A stretch of DNA of 64,000 nucleotides from a bacterium (GCA_026705465.1 JAPPAP010000004.1:84337-148336), one strand, 5' to 3'; positions 8,265 through 17,313 are shown, numbered from the stretch's first letter. Notes: generated from the sequence alone by a model not told the origin. A program made the numbers and translations.

Positions 8265-9313
8265 GCTCGGCCACGGTTATGTCGGGCCTGCTGGCTGTGG
8301 AGGTGCCCTACTGGGCGTCGGCCATCATCAAGCTGGGTGTCGTCGCCCTAGTCGTCCCCACCGCCGCGCTGGTGCTGGGCTATGTCTTCTTGCTGAAGAT
8401 GATGAGCTTCATGCAAAGCCGGCTCGGCCCCATGGAAGCCGGTCCCTACGGCACCCTGCAACTGCTGGCCGACGGGCTGAAGTTCATCCAGAAAGAGGAC
8501 ATCTTCCCCGAGAAGGCCGACCGGACGGTGTTCGCCCTGGCCCCGCTGGTGGTGTTGATCTCCACCTTCTTGATCTACGTGGTGATCCCCACCGGCCCCG
8601 ACGCGGTGGTGGCCCAGTTGGACGTGGGCATCTTCTACGCCCTGGCGGTGTCGTCGCTGTCGGTGGTGGGCATCTTGATGGCCGGTTGGGCGTCGGCCAA
8701 CAAGTACGCCCTCATGGGGGGTTTGCGGGCCGCCGGCCAGCTCATCGCCTACGAGCTCCCGCTAGTGCTGGCGGTGATGGGAGTGGTGATCCAGGCTGGG
8801 ACCCTCGACCTCCAGAAGATCGTCGCCGCCCAGGCCAATGGGGAGATCTTCGGATGGGGCGGTATCGGCAACCCGTTCATCCTCACCCAATTTGTGGGCT
8901 TCTTCATCTTCTTGGTGGCGGTTCAGGCCGAGACTACCCAGCCCCCGTTCGACATGCCGGTGGCCGAGTCGGAGATCGTGGGCGGCTACCAGGTGGAGTA
9001 CACCGGCTTCCGGTTCCTGTTCTTCTTCATGGGCGAGTTCGGCACCGCCTTCGCCTTCGCCGCGTTGGCTGCGGTGCTGTTCCTCGGCGGTTGGGCGCTT
9101 CCGTGGGGCGACCTGACCCACTGGGGGTTCAACATCGCCGGACCGGTCATCATGCTGGTGAAGGTCTTGGCCGTGTCCGCGCTGATCTTCTGGTTCCGCT
9201 TCACCTATCCCCGCCTGAGAGAGGACCAGCTTCAGCGCCTCGCATGGAAATTCCTGATTCCGCTGTCGCTGATCAACATCGTTGTCACCGGCATTTTCAA
9301 GGTCGTTTTGTAG
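8261..9313 (+). CDS. nuoH: NADH-quinone oxidoreductase subunit H
   Basis: 350-residue membrane subunit that docks the peripheral arm and forms the quinone entry. Eight or so hydrophobic helices and the signatures RLGPMEAGPYGTLQLLADGLKF and AETTQPPFDMPVAESEIVGGY are present, with the conserved Glu residues of the E-channel. The frame is open to 7901 inside nuoD; the real start is GTG 8261, sharing GTGA with the nuoD stop. The direct nuoD-nuoH junction shows that nuoE, nuoF and nuoG are missing from this operon. Confidence 0.97.
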   Translation: MSSATVMSGLLAVEVPYWASAIIKLGVVALVVPTAALVLGYVFLLKMMSFMQSRLGPMEAGPYGTLQLLADGLKFIQKEDIFPEKADRTVFALAPLVVLISTFLIYVVIPTGPDAVVAQLDVGIFYALAVSSLSVVGILMAGWASANKYALMGGLRAAGQLIAYELPLVLAVMGVVIQAGTLDLQKIVAAQANGEIFGWGGIGNPFILTQFVGFFIFLVAVQAETTQPPFDMPVAESEIVGGYQVEYTGFRFLFFFMGEFGTAFAFAALAAVLFLGGWALPWGDLTHWGFNIAGPVIMLVKVLAVSALIFWFRFTYPRLREDQLQRLAWKFLIPLSLINIVVTGIFKVVL

Positions 9314-9322
9314 GAGCTTGCC

Positions 9323-9856
9323 ATGGCACTAATACCAGGACTGATCACGGGGCTCAAGGTCACCGCCCGCACCATGTTCCGCACCCTGTTCGGCGACGGC
9401 CTCCCGGTGGCCCCTGCCCCCTCCAAGCACTCCCACACCGTGCAGTACCCCCACGTCAAGGAGATGCCCGCCGACCGGGCCCGAGGGGTGATCGCCCTCC
9501 ACGAGGAGAACTGCACCGCCTGCATGCTCTGCGCTCGTGAATGCCCCGACTGGTGCATCTACATCGAAGGCCACAAGTACCTGGCCCCACCCCGCCGGGA
9601 AGGAGGCAAGCCCCGCCAGAAGAACGCGCTCGACCGCTTCGACATCGACTACGCCCTGTGCATGTACTGCGGCATCTGCGTAGAGGTATGCCCGTTCGAG
9701 GCCCTGTTCTGGACCCCCGAATACGAGTACTCCGAGCCTCGCATCGCCGATCTGCTCCACGACAAGGAGCGCCTCAGCGAGTGGATGGATACCGTTCCCG
9801 ACTTCGAGCCCTACGAGGCCGGATCCGAGCAGAAGGTGCTGAAGGTCCCCCGGTGA
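9323..9856 (+). CDS. nuoI: NADH-quinone oxidoreductase subunit I
   Basis: 177-residue 8Fe ferredoxin-like subunit. Two CxxCxxCxxxCP motifs bind clusters N6a and N6b: C64, C67, C70, C74 ([12 protein letters not shown]) and C113, C116, C119, C123 ([12 protein letters not shown]). In a complex lacking NuoEFG this subunit is the likely electron entry point from ferredoxin or another donor (inference). ATG start nine bases after nuoH, preceded by AGGAG. Confidence 0.97.
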   Translation: MALIPGLITGLKVTARTMFRTLFGDGLPVAPAPSKHSHTVQYPHVKEMPADRARGVIALHEENCTACMLCARECPDWCIYIEGHKYLAPPRREGGKPRQKNALDRFDIDYALCMYCGICVEVCPFEALFWTPEYEYSEPRIADLLHDKERLSEWMDTVPDFEPYEAGSEQKVLKVPR

Positions 9857-10350
9857 TCGCCGAGCACGTCGCCTTCGGGATCATCGCCGCGGTGATGGTG
9901 GCTTCCGCCTTGCGGGTGGTGACCACCCGAGACATCGTCCACGCCGCCCTGTACCTGGTGATCGTGCTGGCCGGTGTCGCCGCCCTGTTCCTGCTGGTAG
10001 GCGCCGAGTTCACCGGCATCACCCAGGTGCTCATCTATATCGGCGCGGTGATCGTGCTCTTCTTGTTCGGCATCATGCTCACCCGGTCGGACTTCGACCA
10101 GGACGAGGAAACCGACCACAAGCGCAAGTTCCCCGCCATATTGACCGCGCTTCTGCTGGCGGCTGTGATGATCGGCGCGCTGGTGGACCGCTTCGAGGAC
10201 GTGGAACTGGATGCCACTCCCCAGACCACCGCGCAGGTCTCCGACGAGCTGTTCTCCCAGTACATCGTGCCCTTCGAAGCGGTATCGGTGCTGCTGTTGG
10301 CCGCCCTCATCGGCGCCATCGTGATCGCCCGCCGAGAGGAGGGCGGCTGA
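9853..10350 (+). CDS. nuoJ: NADH-quinone oxidoreductase subunit J
   Basis: 165-residue membrane subunit with five hydrophobic helices. The core segment [27 protein letters not shown] holds the conserved pi-bulge helix TM3. The start is GTG 9853 overlapping the nuoI stop (GTGA); the frame is open further upstream but only as the shadow of nuoI. The stop overlaps the nuoK ATG by one base. Confidence 0.95.
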   Translation: MIAEHVAFGIIAAVMVASALRVVTTRDIVHAALYLVIVLAGVAALFLLVGAEFTGITQVLIYIGAVIVLFLFGIMLTRSDFDQDEETDHKRKFPAILTALLLAAVMIGALVDRFEDVELDATPQTTAQVSDELFSQYIVPFEAVSVLLLAALIGAIVIARREEGG

Positions 10351-10649
10351 TGCTTCTCAACGAGATGCTCCTTCTGGGCGCGGTGTTGTTCTGCATCGGG
10401 GTCTACGGAGTGCTGGCCCGCCGCAATGGCGTGCTGGTGCTCATGTCCATCGAGCTCATCCTCAACGCGGTGAACATCAACCTGATCGCCTTCGGGGCGT
10501 TCCACGACAACGTGATGGGCCAGATCTTCGCCCTGTTCGTGATCACCGTGGCCGCCGCCGAGGTGGGAATCGGCTTGGCCATCGTGTTGCTCTTATATCG
10601 GAACCGGCGATCCATCGACTTGGACCAAGTCGATCTGATGAAGGGGTGA
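10350..10649 (+). CDS. nuoK: NADH-quinone oxidoreductase subunit K
   Basis: 99-residue subunit with three transmembrane helices, homologous to MrpC/ND4L. It has the conserved glutamates of the central proton axis, one in LMSIELILNAVNINLIAF and one in AAAEVGIGLAIVLLLYR. The ATG overlaps the nuoJ stop (TGATG). Confidence 0.96.
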   Translation: MLLNEMLLLGAVLFCIGVYGVLARRNGVLVLMSIELILNAVNINLIAFGAFHDNVMGQIFALFVITVAAAEVGIGLAIVLLLYRNRRSIDLDQVDLMKG

Positions 10650-10656
10650 TGGGCCG

Positions 10657-12861
10657 GTGCTGAGCGCGAACATCGCCGCCGCTGAAACCGCGGGCAAGGC
10701 TGTAGCCGCCTCGGGCTGGTTCCTGGAGAACGCCTGGCTCATCTGGCTGTTCCCGGCGGTGTCGTTCCTGCTGATCCTGCTGTTCGGCAAGCGCTTCCCC
10801 CGAGGGGGCTCTGAGATCGGCATCACTGCGGTGGGGGCCTCCTTCGTCTTCGGCCTGCTCACCGCCATCCAATGGATTAGCAAGGTGGAGGGTGCCGGCG
10901 GAGGAGGTGCCGAGGGCGAATACGCGCTGGGAGCGGGCGGGATGGCTGCGGCCGCTGAGGGCGAGGCCTCCGGCGGGGTGGGCGCGCTCACCCGGTCGAT
11001 CACTTGGCTCACCAACGGGGCCGAGGCCATAGGGGCGGGCATCATGATCGACGGTTTGGCCGTGATGATGATCTTCGTGGTCACCGTGGTGTCGCTGCTG
11101 GTGCACATCTACTCCACCGACTACGTGGCCGGCGACCGCCGCTACACCCACTTCTTCGCCTTTCTGAGCCTGTTCACCGCGTCGATGCTCTTCTTCGTCA
11201 CCGCCTCCACCACCATCCAAATGCTGGTGGGCTGGGAGCTGGTCGGCGTGTGCTCGTTCGTGCTCATCGGCCACTGGTGGGAGGAGAAGGACAACTCCGA
11301 CGCCGCCCTCAAGGCCTTCTTCACCAACAGGGTGGGCGACATGGGCATCATCATCGGGGTGTCCATTCTGTTCTTCGGCGCGGGCACCTTTGACGTGATC
11401 GGGGTGAACGAGGCCGCCATCAACGGCAGCATGAGCCACACCGTCACCCTGGCCGCCGCGCTGTGTTTGACCGCTGCGGTCATTTCCAAGTCGGGGCAGT
11501 TCTTCCTCCACACCTGGCTGCCCGACGCCATGGCCGGGCCCACCCCGGTTTCGGCCCTCATCCACGCCGCCACCATGGTGGTGGCCGGCATCTTCATGGT
11601 GGCCCGGCTCTACGGAGTGTTCTTCGAGGGCTACGCCATCGGCGGCTCCAGCATCAACACGCTGGCCCTGATCGGGGGACTGACCACGCTGGTGGGCGCA
11701 ACCCTGGCCTTCGTCCAGAACGACATCAAACGGGTGCTGGCCTATTCCACTGTCTCCCAGCTGGGTTACATGGTGTTGGCCCTGGGCGTGGGGGCGTGGA
11801 CCGCGGCCCTGTTCCACCTCTTCACCCACGCCTTCTTCAAGGCCTGCCTCTTTTTGGGCTCGGGCTCGGTCAGCCACGCCGTCCACTCCTTCGACATGAA
11901 GAAGGACATGGGTGGCCTGCGCAAGGTCATGCCCCACACCTATCGAACCTTCATGATCGGCACGGTGGCGCTGGCTGGCTTGCCCATCTTGTCGGGCTTC
12001 TGGTCCAAGGACGAGATCCTGGTGGGCACCGGAGGCTGGGGATTGTTCGGGGGCACCGGTGGCAACGGTGCCTACACCGTGATGCTGGCCATGGGCATGA
12101 TCACCGCCGCGCTCACCGGGGCCTACATGACCCGGGTGGTGTACCTCACCTTCTTCGGCGAGTTCCGGGGCCACGGCACCCCCCATGAGTCCGGCCCTCG
12201 GATCACCGTGCCGCTGTGGATCCTGGGCGGTTTGGCCGTGGTGGCCGGGTTCATCAACTTCCCGGCCGGCTTCCAGCTCGTCCCCGCCTCATGGGAGGAG
12301 AAGTTCCTCCAATGGGTGGAGCCCGTGGGGGTGAGCTACTTCCCGTCCATCGCCCACGCCACCCCATCGTGGACGCTGGCCATCGTGTCGGTGATCGTGG
12401 CCCTGATCGGCATCGGCGCCGCCTACTACTACTACTTCATCAAGGTTCGGGCGGTCAGCCCGGTCGCCACCGAGCTGCCCGACGGCCCCACCTCGAGATC
12501 GGCAGTGGCCCGTCTCGGCCACCAGATCCTGGTCAACAAGTACTACCTCGACTGGCTGTACACCACCGTGATCGTCGGCTTCGTCAAAGGACCTTTGGCC
12601 AAAGCGGCCTACTGGACCAACCAGAACGTCATCGACCGGGTGGTCAACGAGGCCGGCACCCGCTCGGTGCAGGCCGGGAACATCGTCTACCACAAGGTGG
12701 ACCAGCTGGTGGTAGACGGCATCGTCAACGCCACCGGCAAGATCTCCGACAGCTCTGGGGAGGAGCTGCGCCGCATCCAAACCGGCAAGGTGCAGCAGTA
12801 CGCCGCCATCATGTTCGCCGCCGCCACCATCCTGGCCGGGATCTTCATCATCGTCATCTAG
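10657..12861 (+). CDS. nuoL: NADH-quinone oxidoreductase subunit L (antiporter-like proton pump)
   Basis: 734 residues, slightly long for NuoL (about 610-650). Antiporter-like core motifs include ELVGVCSFVLIGHWW, FFTNRVGDMG, KSGQFFLHTWLPDAMAGPTPVSALIHAATMV and VAGIFMVARL, covering the conserved Glu on TM5 and Lys/His of the proton channel. A C-terminal amphipathic arm and final TM are present. Between the second helix and the next core helix there is a Gly/Ala-rich insertion (residues 77-110). GTG start at 10657, seven bases after nuoK. Confidence 0.97.
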   Translation: MLSANIAAAETAGKAVAASGWFLENAWLIWLFPAVSFLLILLFGKRFPRGGSEIGITAVGASFVFGLLTAIQWISKVEGAGGGGAEGEYALGAGGMAAAAEGEASGGVGALTRSITWLTNGAEAIGAGIMIDGLAVMMIFVVTVVSLLVHIYSTDYVAGDRRYTHFFAFLSLFTASMLFFVTASTTIQMLVGWELVGVCSFVLIGHWWEEKDNSDAALKAFFTNRVGDMGIIIGVSILFFGAGTFDVIGVNEAAINGSMSHTVTLAAALCLTAAVISKSGQFFLHTWLPDAMAGPTPVSALIHAATMVVAGIFMVARLYGVFFEGYAIGGSSINTLALIGGLTTLVGATLAFVQNDIKRVLAYSTVSQLGYMVLALGVGAWTAALFHLFTHAFFKACLFLGSGSVSHAVHSFDMKKDMGGLRKVMPHTYRTFMIGTVALAGLPILSGFWSKDEILVGTGGWGLFGGTGGNGAYTVMLAMGMITAALTGAYMTRVVYLTFFGEFRGHGTPHESGPRITVPLWILGGLAVVAGFINFPAGFQLVPASWEEKFLQWVEPVGVSYFPSIAHATPSWTLAIVSVIVALIGIGAAYYYYFIKVRAVSPVATELPDGPTSRSAVARLGHQILVNKYYLDWLYTTVIVGFVKGPLAKAAYWTNQNVIDRVVNEAGTRSVQAGNIVYHKVDQLVVDGIVNATGKISDSSGEELRRIQTGKVQQYAAIMFAAATILAGIFIIVI

Positions 12862-12945
12862 GGAGCACACGTACACATGGGTGAAATATCGATTCCACCG
12901 ACACCTAAGCGGTGGCTGAGAGGGAGCACACGTTCACATGGGTGA
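12861..12945 (+). repeat. Duplicated translation-start region before nuoM, with hairpin
   Basis: A 24-base block, 12861-12884, recurs with one mismatch at 12922-12945. Each copy holds GGGAG, CACACGT and CACATGGGTGA, that is the ribosome-binding region and start of nuoM. Between them lies a 6-bp hairpin, CCACCG (12895-12900) and CGGTGG (12910-12915), with a 9-base loop. Confidence 0.85.
12877..12945 (+). CDS. Possible 22-residue leader peptide upstream of nuoM
   Basis: The first copy of the duplicated start region opens a short frame, MGEISIPPTPKRWLRGST plus four residues, which ends at TGA 12943-12945, overlapping the nuoM ATG (12938) in another frame. It has the same GGGAG-to-ATG spacing as nuoM. 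It may be a decoy start left by the duplication or a leader coupling NuoL to NuoM translation. No homology is recognised; the call rests on arrangement only. Confidence 0.25.
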   Translation: MGEISIPPTPKRWLRGSTRSHG

Positions 12946-14509
12946 GTTTCTCAACGACTGGGGGCTCAGTATCCCGACGTTCCTGCCGATCATCGGCGCG
13001 GCCGTCATGCTGCTCATCCCCAAGGACCGAGAGCATCTGCACAAGCTGATCGCCTTGGCCACCACTGTGGCGGTGGCCGTCTTCGGCTTGCTGCTGTTGA
13101 TCCAGTTCATCGACAACGACAACTACGGAGCCCTCAACTTCGTGGTGGACAAGGGCTGGATCGACGTCATCGACTCCCGCTACATCATGGGCGTCGACGG
13201 CATCTCCCTGCCGCTGATGCTGCTCACCATGCTGATCGTGCCCCTGTGCGTGATCTACTCCTGGAACCACTTCCCAGAGCCGCACAATCCCAAGGCGTTC
13301 TTGATGCTGCTGCTCATCCTGGAGACCGGGATGATCGGTACTTTCGCCGCCCAAGACCTGATCTTGTTCTTTGTGTTCTTCGAGGTCGTGCTGCTGCCCA
13401 TGTACTTCATGATCGGGGTGTGGGGCGGTGAGAACCGGCGCTACGCCGCCATCAAGTTCTTCTTGTTCACCCTGTTCGGCTCGGCGCTGATGCTGGTGAG
13501 CTTCCTAGCCCTGTACTTCCTGGCCGACGCCAGCACCTTCGACATGAGGCTCCTGCCCGAGGCGGCTGCCGGAATCGCCAAGTCGTCGCAAGTCTGGGTG
13601 TTCGGTGGCATGTTCCTGGGGTTCGGGATCAAGGTGCCCATGTTCCCGTTCCACACCTGGCTGCCCGACGCCCACACCGAAGCCCCCACCGTGGGCTCGG
13701 TGATCCTGGCCGCGGTGCTATTGAAGCTGGGCACCTATGGGTTCGTCCGCATCGCCATCCCCATCCTGCCCGAGGCGGCCGCTGAATGGGCCCCGTTCAT
13801 CGGACTGCTGGCGGTGATCGGAATCATCTACGGCGCGTTGGGCTGTCTAGCCCAGCGGGATCTGAAACGCCTGGTGGCATTCTCGTCGGTGGCCCACATG
13901 GGCTTCGTGATGCTGGGCATCGCCACCCTCACCGACTTCGGCATCAATGCCGCGGTGTTCGGCATGGTGGCCCACGGGCTCATCACCGGGATGCTGTTCT
14001 TCTTGGCCGGCTCGGTAAAGGAGCGCTACCACACCCTGGACATGTCCCGGCTGGGCGGGCTACTGGTGCAGGCCCCCCGCATGGGCTGGATTCTCGGGTT
14101 CTGCGCCATGGCCTCTTTGGGTCTGCCCGGCTTGGCCGGATTCTGGGGCGAGTTCCCCGCCATCTTGGCCTCCTACAACCCCGCTGAGGTGCTGGCCGAG
14201 GAGACGTTCCGGTCTTATATGGTGATCGCTGCGCTGGGCACGGTGCTGGCGGCTGGTTATCTGCTGTGGATGCTCCAGAAGACGGCCTTCGGCACCCCCC
14301 GAGAGGAGTTCGCCAACGACCCCCACGTGCACGATGCCACTGTCTCCGAGTATCTGGCCTGGGCCCCGCTGCTCATCCTGATCTTGGTGTTGGGTGTGTA
14401 TCCCCACCTGCTGTTCGGGGCCACTGACCCTGCGGTGGTCAATTCGCTCAACGACTGCCTGGATTCCGTGACCAGCGGCGCTTGCTTCGACGCCGCGGCC
14501 GGGAAGTAG
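12938..14509 (+). CDS. nuoM: NADH-quinone oxidoreductase subunit M (antiporter-like proton pump)
   Basis: 523 residues, usual NuoM length, about 14 hydrophobic helices. Antiporter core motifs are present: FFVFFEVVLLPMYFMIGVWGG with the key Glu, and GIKVPMFPFHTWLPDAHTEAPTVGSVILAAVLLKLGTYG with the channel Lys and His, followed by RLVAFSSVAHMGFVMLG. ATG at 12938, preceded by the duplicated leader region. Confidence 0.97.
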   Translation: MGEFLNDWGLSIPTFLPIIGAAVMLLIPKDREHLHKLIALATTVAVAVFGLLLLIQFIDNDNYGALNFVVDKGWIDVIDSRYIMGVDGISLPLMLLTMLIVPLCVIYSWNHFPEPHNPKAFLMLLLILETGMIGTFAAQDLILFFVFFEVVLLPMYFMIGVWGGENRRYAAIKFFLFTLFGSALMLVSFLALYFLADASTFDMRLLPEAAAGIAKSSQVWVFGGMFLGFGIKVPMFPFHTWLPDAHTEAPTVGSVILAAVLLKLGTYGFVRIAIPILPEAAAEWAPFIGLLAVIGIIYGALGCLAQRDLKRLVAFSSVAHMGFVMLGIATLTDFGINAAVFGMVAHGLITGMLFFLAGSVKERYHTLDMSRLGGLLVQAPRMGWILGFCAMASLGLPGLAGFWGEFPAILASYNPAEVLAEETFRSYMVIAALGTVLAAGYLLWMLQKTAFGTPREEFANDPHVHDATVSEYLAWAPLLILILVLGVYPHLLFGATDPAVVNSLNDCLDSVTSGACFDAAAGK

Positions 14510-14518
14510 TCAGAACTG

Positions 14519-16018
14519 ATGCTCTCGTCCCTGCCATCGATCGTCGGCTTCGTACGGCCGGACATCGACTGGCACGCTGTCGCGCCCGAACTCACCCTGC
14601 TGGGGGTGGGTGCGGTGGTCACCCTGCTCGACATCGTGCTGCTGGAGCGGGGACGGGCCTACACCTCGGCGCTGGCCGGCATCGGATTGCTGGTGGCGCT
14701 GATTCCCATCGTGACCTTGGCCGCGGCCGGCGACACCCGGCAGATGTTCGGCGGAGCCTTCGTGGTGGACGACTTCGCCCTCATCTTGAAGGCCATGTTC
14801 ATCGTGGTCGCCTACATCGTGGTGCTGTTGTCCACCAACTACATCGCCGAGGGCGACTACTGGGAGAACGAGTACTACGGCCTGCTGCTGGCGTCGGTGA
14901 TGGGCATGGTGCTTATGGCCTCGGCCCGCGACCTGATCACCATCTTCGTGGCCCTTGAGCTGCTGTCCATACCCGCCTATTTGATGGCCGCCTGGCGCAA
15001 GGCCGACCCCAGGAGCAACGAGGCCGGGCTCAAGTACTACCTGATGGGGGTGTTCGCCTCGGCCATCATGCTGTACGGCATGTCGCTGCTGTTCGGGCTG
15101 GCCGGCGATACCCGCTTGAAGGAAATCGCAGCAGCGGTGGCAGCAGAGGGTTCCAACCCGGTGGTCATCTTGGGCATCATCTTCGTGATCGTCGGATTCG
15201 CCTTCAAGGTGTCAGGCTTCCCGTTCCACACCTGGGCGCCGGATACCTACGAGGGCGCGCCCACCCCGGTGACCGCCTTTTTGGCCGTGGCCTCCAAGGC
15301 GGCCGGGTTCGTGGCCCTTATGCAACTGGTGCATGTCGGCTTCCCCGACGCCCAAGACATCTATCAGCCACTGCTGTGGATCCTGGCTGTGGGCTCGATG
15401 ACCGCCGGCAACCTCATCGCCCTGCGCCAAGAGAACATCGTGCGCCTCATGGCTTACTCCGGGGTATCTCAGGCCGGCTTCATGCTCGCCCCCCTAGCCG
15501 TGGCTGGTGACATCGGCGGAGAGGCCCTTTCCGCGGTGATCATCTACGTGCTGATCTACGCGGCCATGAACCTGGGGGCGTTCGCGGTGATCATCGCCGT
15601 GGCGCGCCGCACCGCCTCCGGCAACATCAGCTCCTACGCCGGGCTGTTCAAGTACGCCCCCGGCATGACCATCCTCATGTCGGTGTTCCTGTTCTCGCTG
15701 GCCGGCATTCCCCCGCTGGGCGGCTGGTTCGCCAAATTCGCGGTGTTCCGGGCGGTGGTGGAGGCCGACACCGGCTGGGGCTACTCCCTGGCCGCCATCG
15801 CCGCGGTGAACTCGGTGATCGCGCTGTTCTACTACGCCAAAGTGGCCCGCATGATGTGGTTCGAGGACGCCCCCGAAGAAGCCGACACCACGTCACTGCG
15901 GGTACCCCCCTCGCTGGTGGCCGCCCTCGGACTCACCGGCGCGGCCACCCTCCTATTCGGCATCTACCCCGCCGTCATCACCCACTTCACCGACGGCACC
16001 CTCATCGCCCTGCCTTAG
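14519..16018 (+). CDS. nuoN: NADH-quinone oxidoreductase subunit N (antiporter-like proton pump)
   Basis: 499 residues, the third antiporter-like subunit. Motifs: TIFVALELLSIPAYLMAAWR with the channel Glu, FKVSGFPFHTWAPDTYEGAP and ENIVRLMAYSGVSQAGFML. ATG ten bases after nuoM. It is the last gene of the nuo operon; its stop codon lies inside a 9-bp hairpin. Confidence 0.97.
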   Translation: MLSSLPSIVGFVRPDIDWHAVAPELTLLGVGAVVTLLDIVLLERGRAYTSALAGIGLLVALIPIVTLAAAGDTRQMFGGAFVVDDFALILKAMFIVVAYIVVLLSTNYIAEGDYWENEYYGLLLASVMGMVLMASARDLITIFVALELLSIPAYLMAAWRKADPRSNEAGLKYYLMGVFASAIMLYGMSLLFGLAGDTRLKEIAAAVAAEGSNPVVILGIIFVIVGFAFKVSGFPFHTWAPDTYEGAPTPVTAFLAVASKAAGFVALMQLVHVGFPDAQDIYQPLLWILAVGSMTAGNLIALRQENIVRLMAYSGVSQAGFMLAPLAVAGDIGGEALSAVIIYVLIYAAMNLGAFAVIIAVARRTASGNISSYAGLFKYAPGMTILMSVFLFSLAGIPPLGGWFAKFAVFRAVVEADTGWGYSLAAIAAVNSVIALFYYAKVARMMWFEDAPEEADTTSLRVPPSLVAALGLTGAATLLFGIYPAVITHFTDGTLIALP

Positions 16019-16037
16019 TGGTCCGGACGGACCACTA
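16016..16037 (+). terminator. Hairpin at the nuoN stop codon, between nuo operon and P450 gene
   Basis: Perfect 9-bp stem TAGTGGTCC / GGACCACTA with loop GGAC. The 5' arm includes the nuoN stop. No T-run follows, so it could be a U-less actinobacterial terminator, an mRNA-stabilising 3' end, or a palindromic operator: the 3' arm abuts the P450 -10 box. Confidence 0.5.
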
Positions 16038-16041
16038 CTGT
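16036..16041 (+). promoter_or_regulatory. -10 box of leaderless promoter for the P450 gene
   Basis: TACTGT (TANNNT) ends seven bases before GTG 16049. No Shine-Dalgarno sequence is present. The box overlaps the end of the 16016-16037 palindrome, which could therefore act as an operator. Confidence 0.45.
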
Positions 16042-16048
16042 CTCCGGT

Positions 16049-17263
16049 GTGTCATTGACGACCACACCGGTCATCCCTCTCGATGACGACGCTTATTGGG
16101 CTGATCCCTACCCGATCATCGCTGAGCTCCGGGATCGCCACCGCACGGCGGTAACCCCCGATGGCATGAAGGCGATCTTGCGCTGGTCAGATGCCGAAGA
16201 GATCAAGAAGCGCCCGGAGTTCGAAAACGAGGGTCTCGAGTACATAGAAAAGCGAGGCTTCAAGCCCGGTGATCCCCTCTATGAGTGGCGTCGCCACTCC
16301 ATCGGGGCCCTCAACGGCGCAGACCACCGCCGGATTCGGAGCCTGGCCAGCCGGGCCTTGACTCCGAGATCGGTGGAGAAAGTCCGCCCGGTGACCCGGA
16401 AGCACGTGCGGTCGCTCCTTGAACAGCATGCCGAGGCCGGTGAGTTCGACGTCAGGAAGGAGATCACTGCGATCCCCTTCATGTCCGTCGTGTCGTTCCT
16501 GGACATCGAGATGGAAGAGGCCGCCACTATCGGCCAGCAGATGGCGGGTGCGGGTGCGGAGGCTTTCGGCCCCAACGTGACCCAGGAGATACGGGACCGG
16601 GCTAATGCCACTTTTGCGGCATTGATGGAATTCGTCGGCGGGCTGGTGGAGAGTCGGCGTTCGAAGCCCCGCGATGATCTGCTCACTCGATTGATCGCAG
16701 CCGAGGAAGACGGCAATCGGCTCAGCCACGATGAACTGATCGTGTTGTTCACCAACATATTCGGCGGTGCGATTGAGACCACCGCCAGCATGATGACGAG
16801 CATGTTCCTCGAGTTCGCCCGCCGACCCGACCAGCTGGAATTACTGCGCCAGGACCCCGCAGGTCTCAAACGGAGTGCCGTGGAAGAAGTCCTCCGATAC
16901 CGGCCTGCGTTTTATGCCAGCGGCAACAAGGCTAATGCCGACGCAGAGGCCGCGGGGCTTCATTTTGAAGCAGGGGAGCCGCTCAGCATCATCATCGGCG
17001 GTCCCAACCGCGACCCGACCCGCTTTTCCGATCCCGACCGTTTCGACATCACCCGCGACCCGACGATTTGGTCGTTCACCTTCAGCATGGGACCGCACTT
17101 CTGTCTGGGACAGGCCTTGGCCCGGGCCGAACTCCAAGAAACCGCCGCCGCCATCGCCCGCCACACCCGCGACCTCGAACTCACTGCCGAACCTCAGTGG
17201 CTGCCCCGGGTCATGGTCAACCATGTCGACCGCTGCCCCATCCGCTACCGATTCCAACCCTGA
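16049..17263 (+). CDS. Cytochrome P450
   Basis: 404-residue soluble bacterial P450. Heme-binding signature FSMGPHFCLGQALAR with axial Cys352; EVLR (280-283) is the K-helix ExxR; the I-helix has GGAIETT (239-245), the oxygen-activation site. The substrate is unknown; many actinobacterial relatives hydroxylate steroids, terpenes or fatty acids. No ferredoxin or reductase is adjacent. The frame begins at GTG 16049 straight after the nuoN hairpin. The following genes (glycosylase, SDR) run the same way but have their own promoter signals. Confidence 0.95.
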   Translation: MSLTTTPVIPLDDDAYWADPYPIIAELRDRHRTAVTPDGMKAILRWSDAEEIKKRPEFENEGLEYIEKRGFKPGDPLYEWRRHSIGALNGADHRRIRSLASRALTPRSVEKVRPVTRKHVRSLLEQHAEAGEFDVRKEITAIPFMSVVSFLDIEMEEAATIGQQMAGAGAEAFGPNVTQEIRDRANATFAALMEFVGGLVESRRSKPRDDLLTRLIAAEEDGNRLSHDELIVLFTNIFGGAIETTASMMTSMFLEFARRPDQLELLRQDPAGLKRSAVEEVLRYRPAFYASGNKANADAEAAGLHFEAGEPLSIIIGGPNRDPTRFSDPDRFDITRDPTIWSFTFSMGPHFCLGQALARAELQETAAAIARHTRDLELTAEPQWLPRVMVNHVDRCPIRYRFQP

Positions 17264-17273
17264 GCCCACGCCG

Positions 17274-17313
17274 TAGTCTTTGGCAAATGGCTGAAACAGA
17301 ACGGCTCCCCTGA
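17274..17313 (+). promoter_or_regulatory. Leaderless promoter and 8-codon upstream ORF before the Fpg/Nei gene
   Basis: TAGTCT (17274-17279) is followed by seven bases and ATG 17287, the leaderless spacing seen elsewhere in the window. That ATG opens MAETERLP, ending at TGA 17311-17313, one base before the GTG start of the glycosylase (17315). The ATG is out of frame with the glycosylase. The arrangement suggests initiation on the leaderless mini-ORF and re-initiation on the downstream GTG. Confidence 0.35.

Noticed and set aside
10543..12186. 547-codon open frame on the minus strand across nuoK/nuoL
   Set aside because: It is an antisense shadow of GC-rich membrane-protein codons: His/Gly/Asp-rich composition, no domain, and the sense strand is clearly nuoK and nuoL. 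Similar long antisense frames over rpoB and rpoC are rejected for the same reason.
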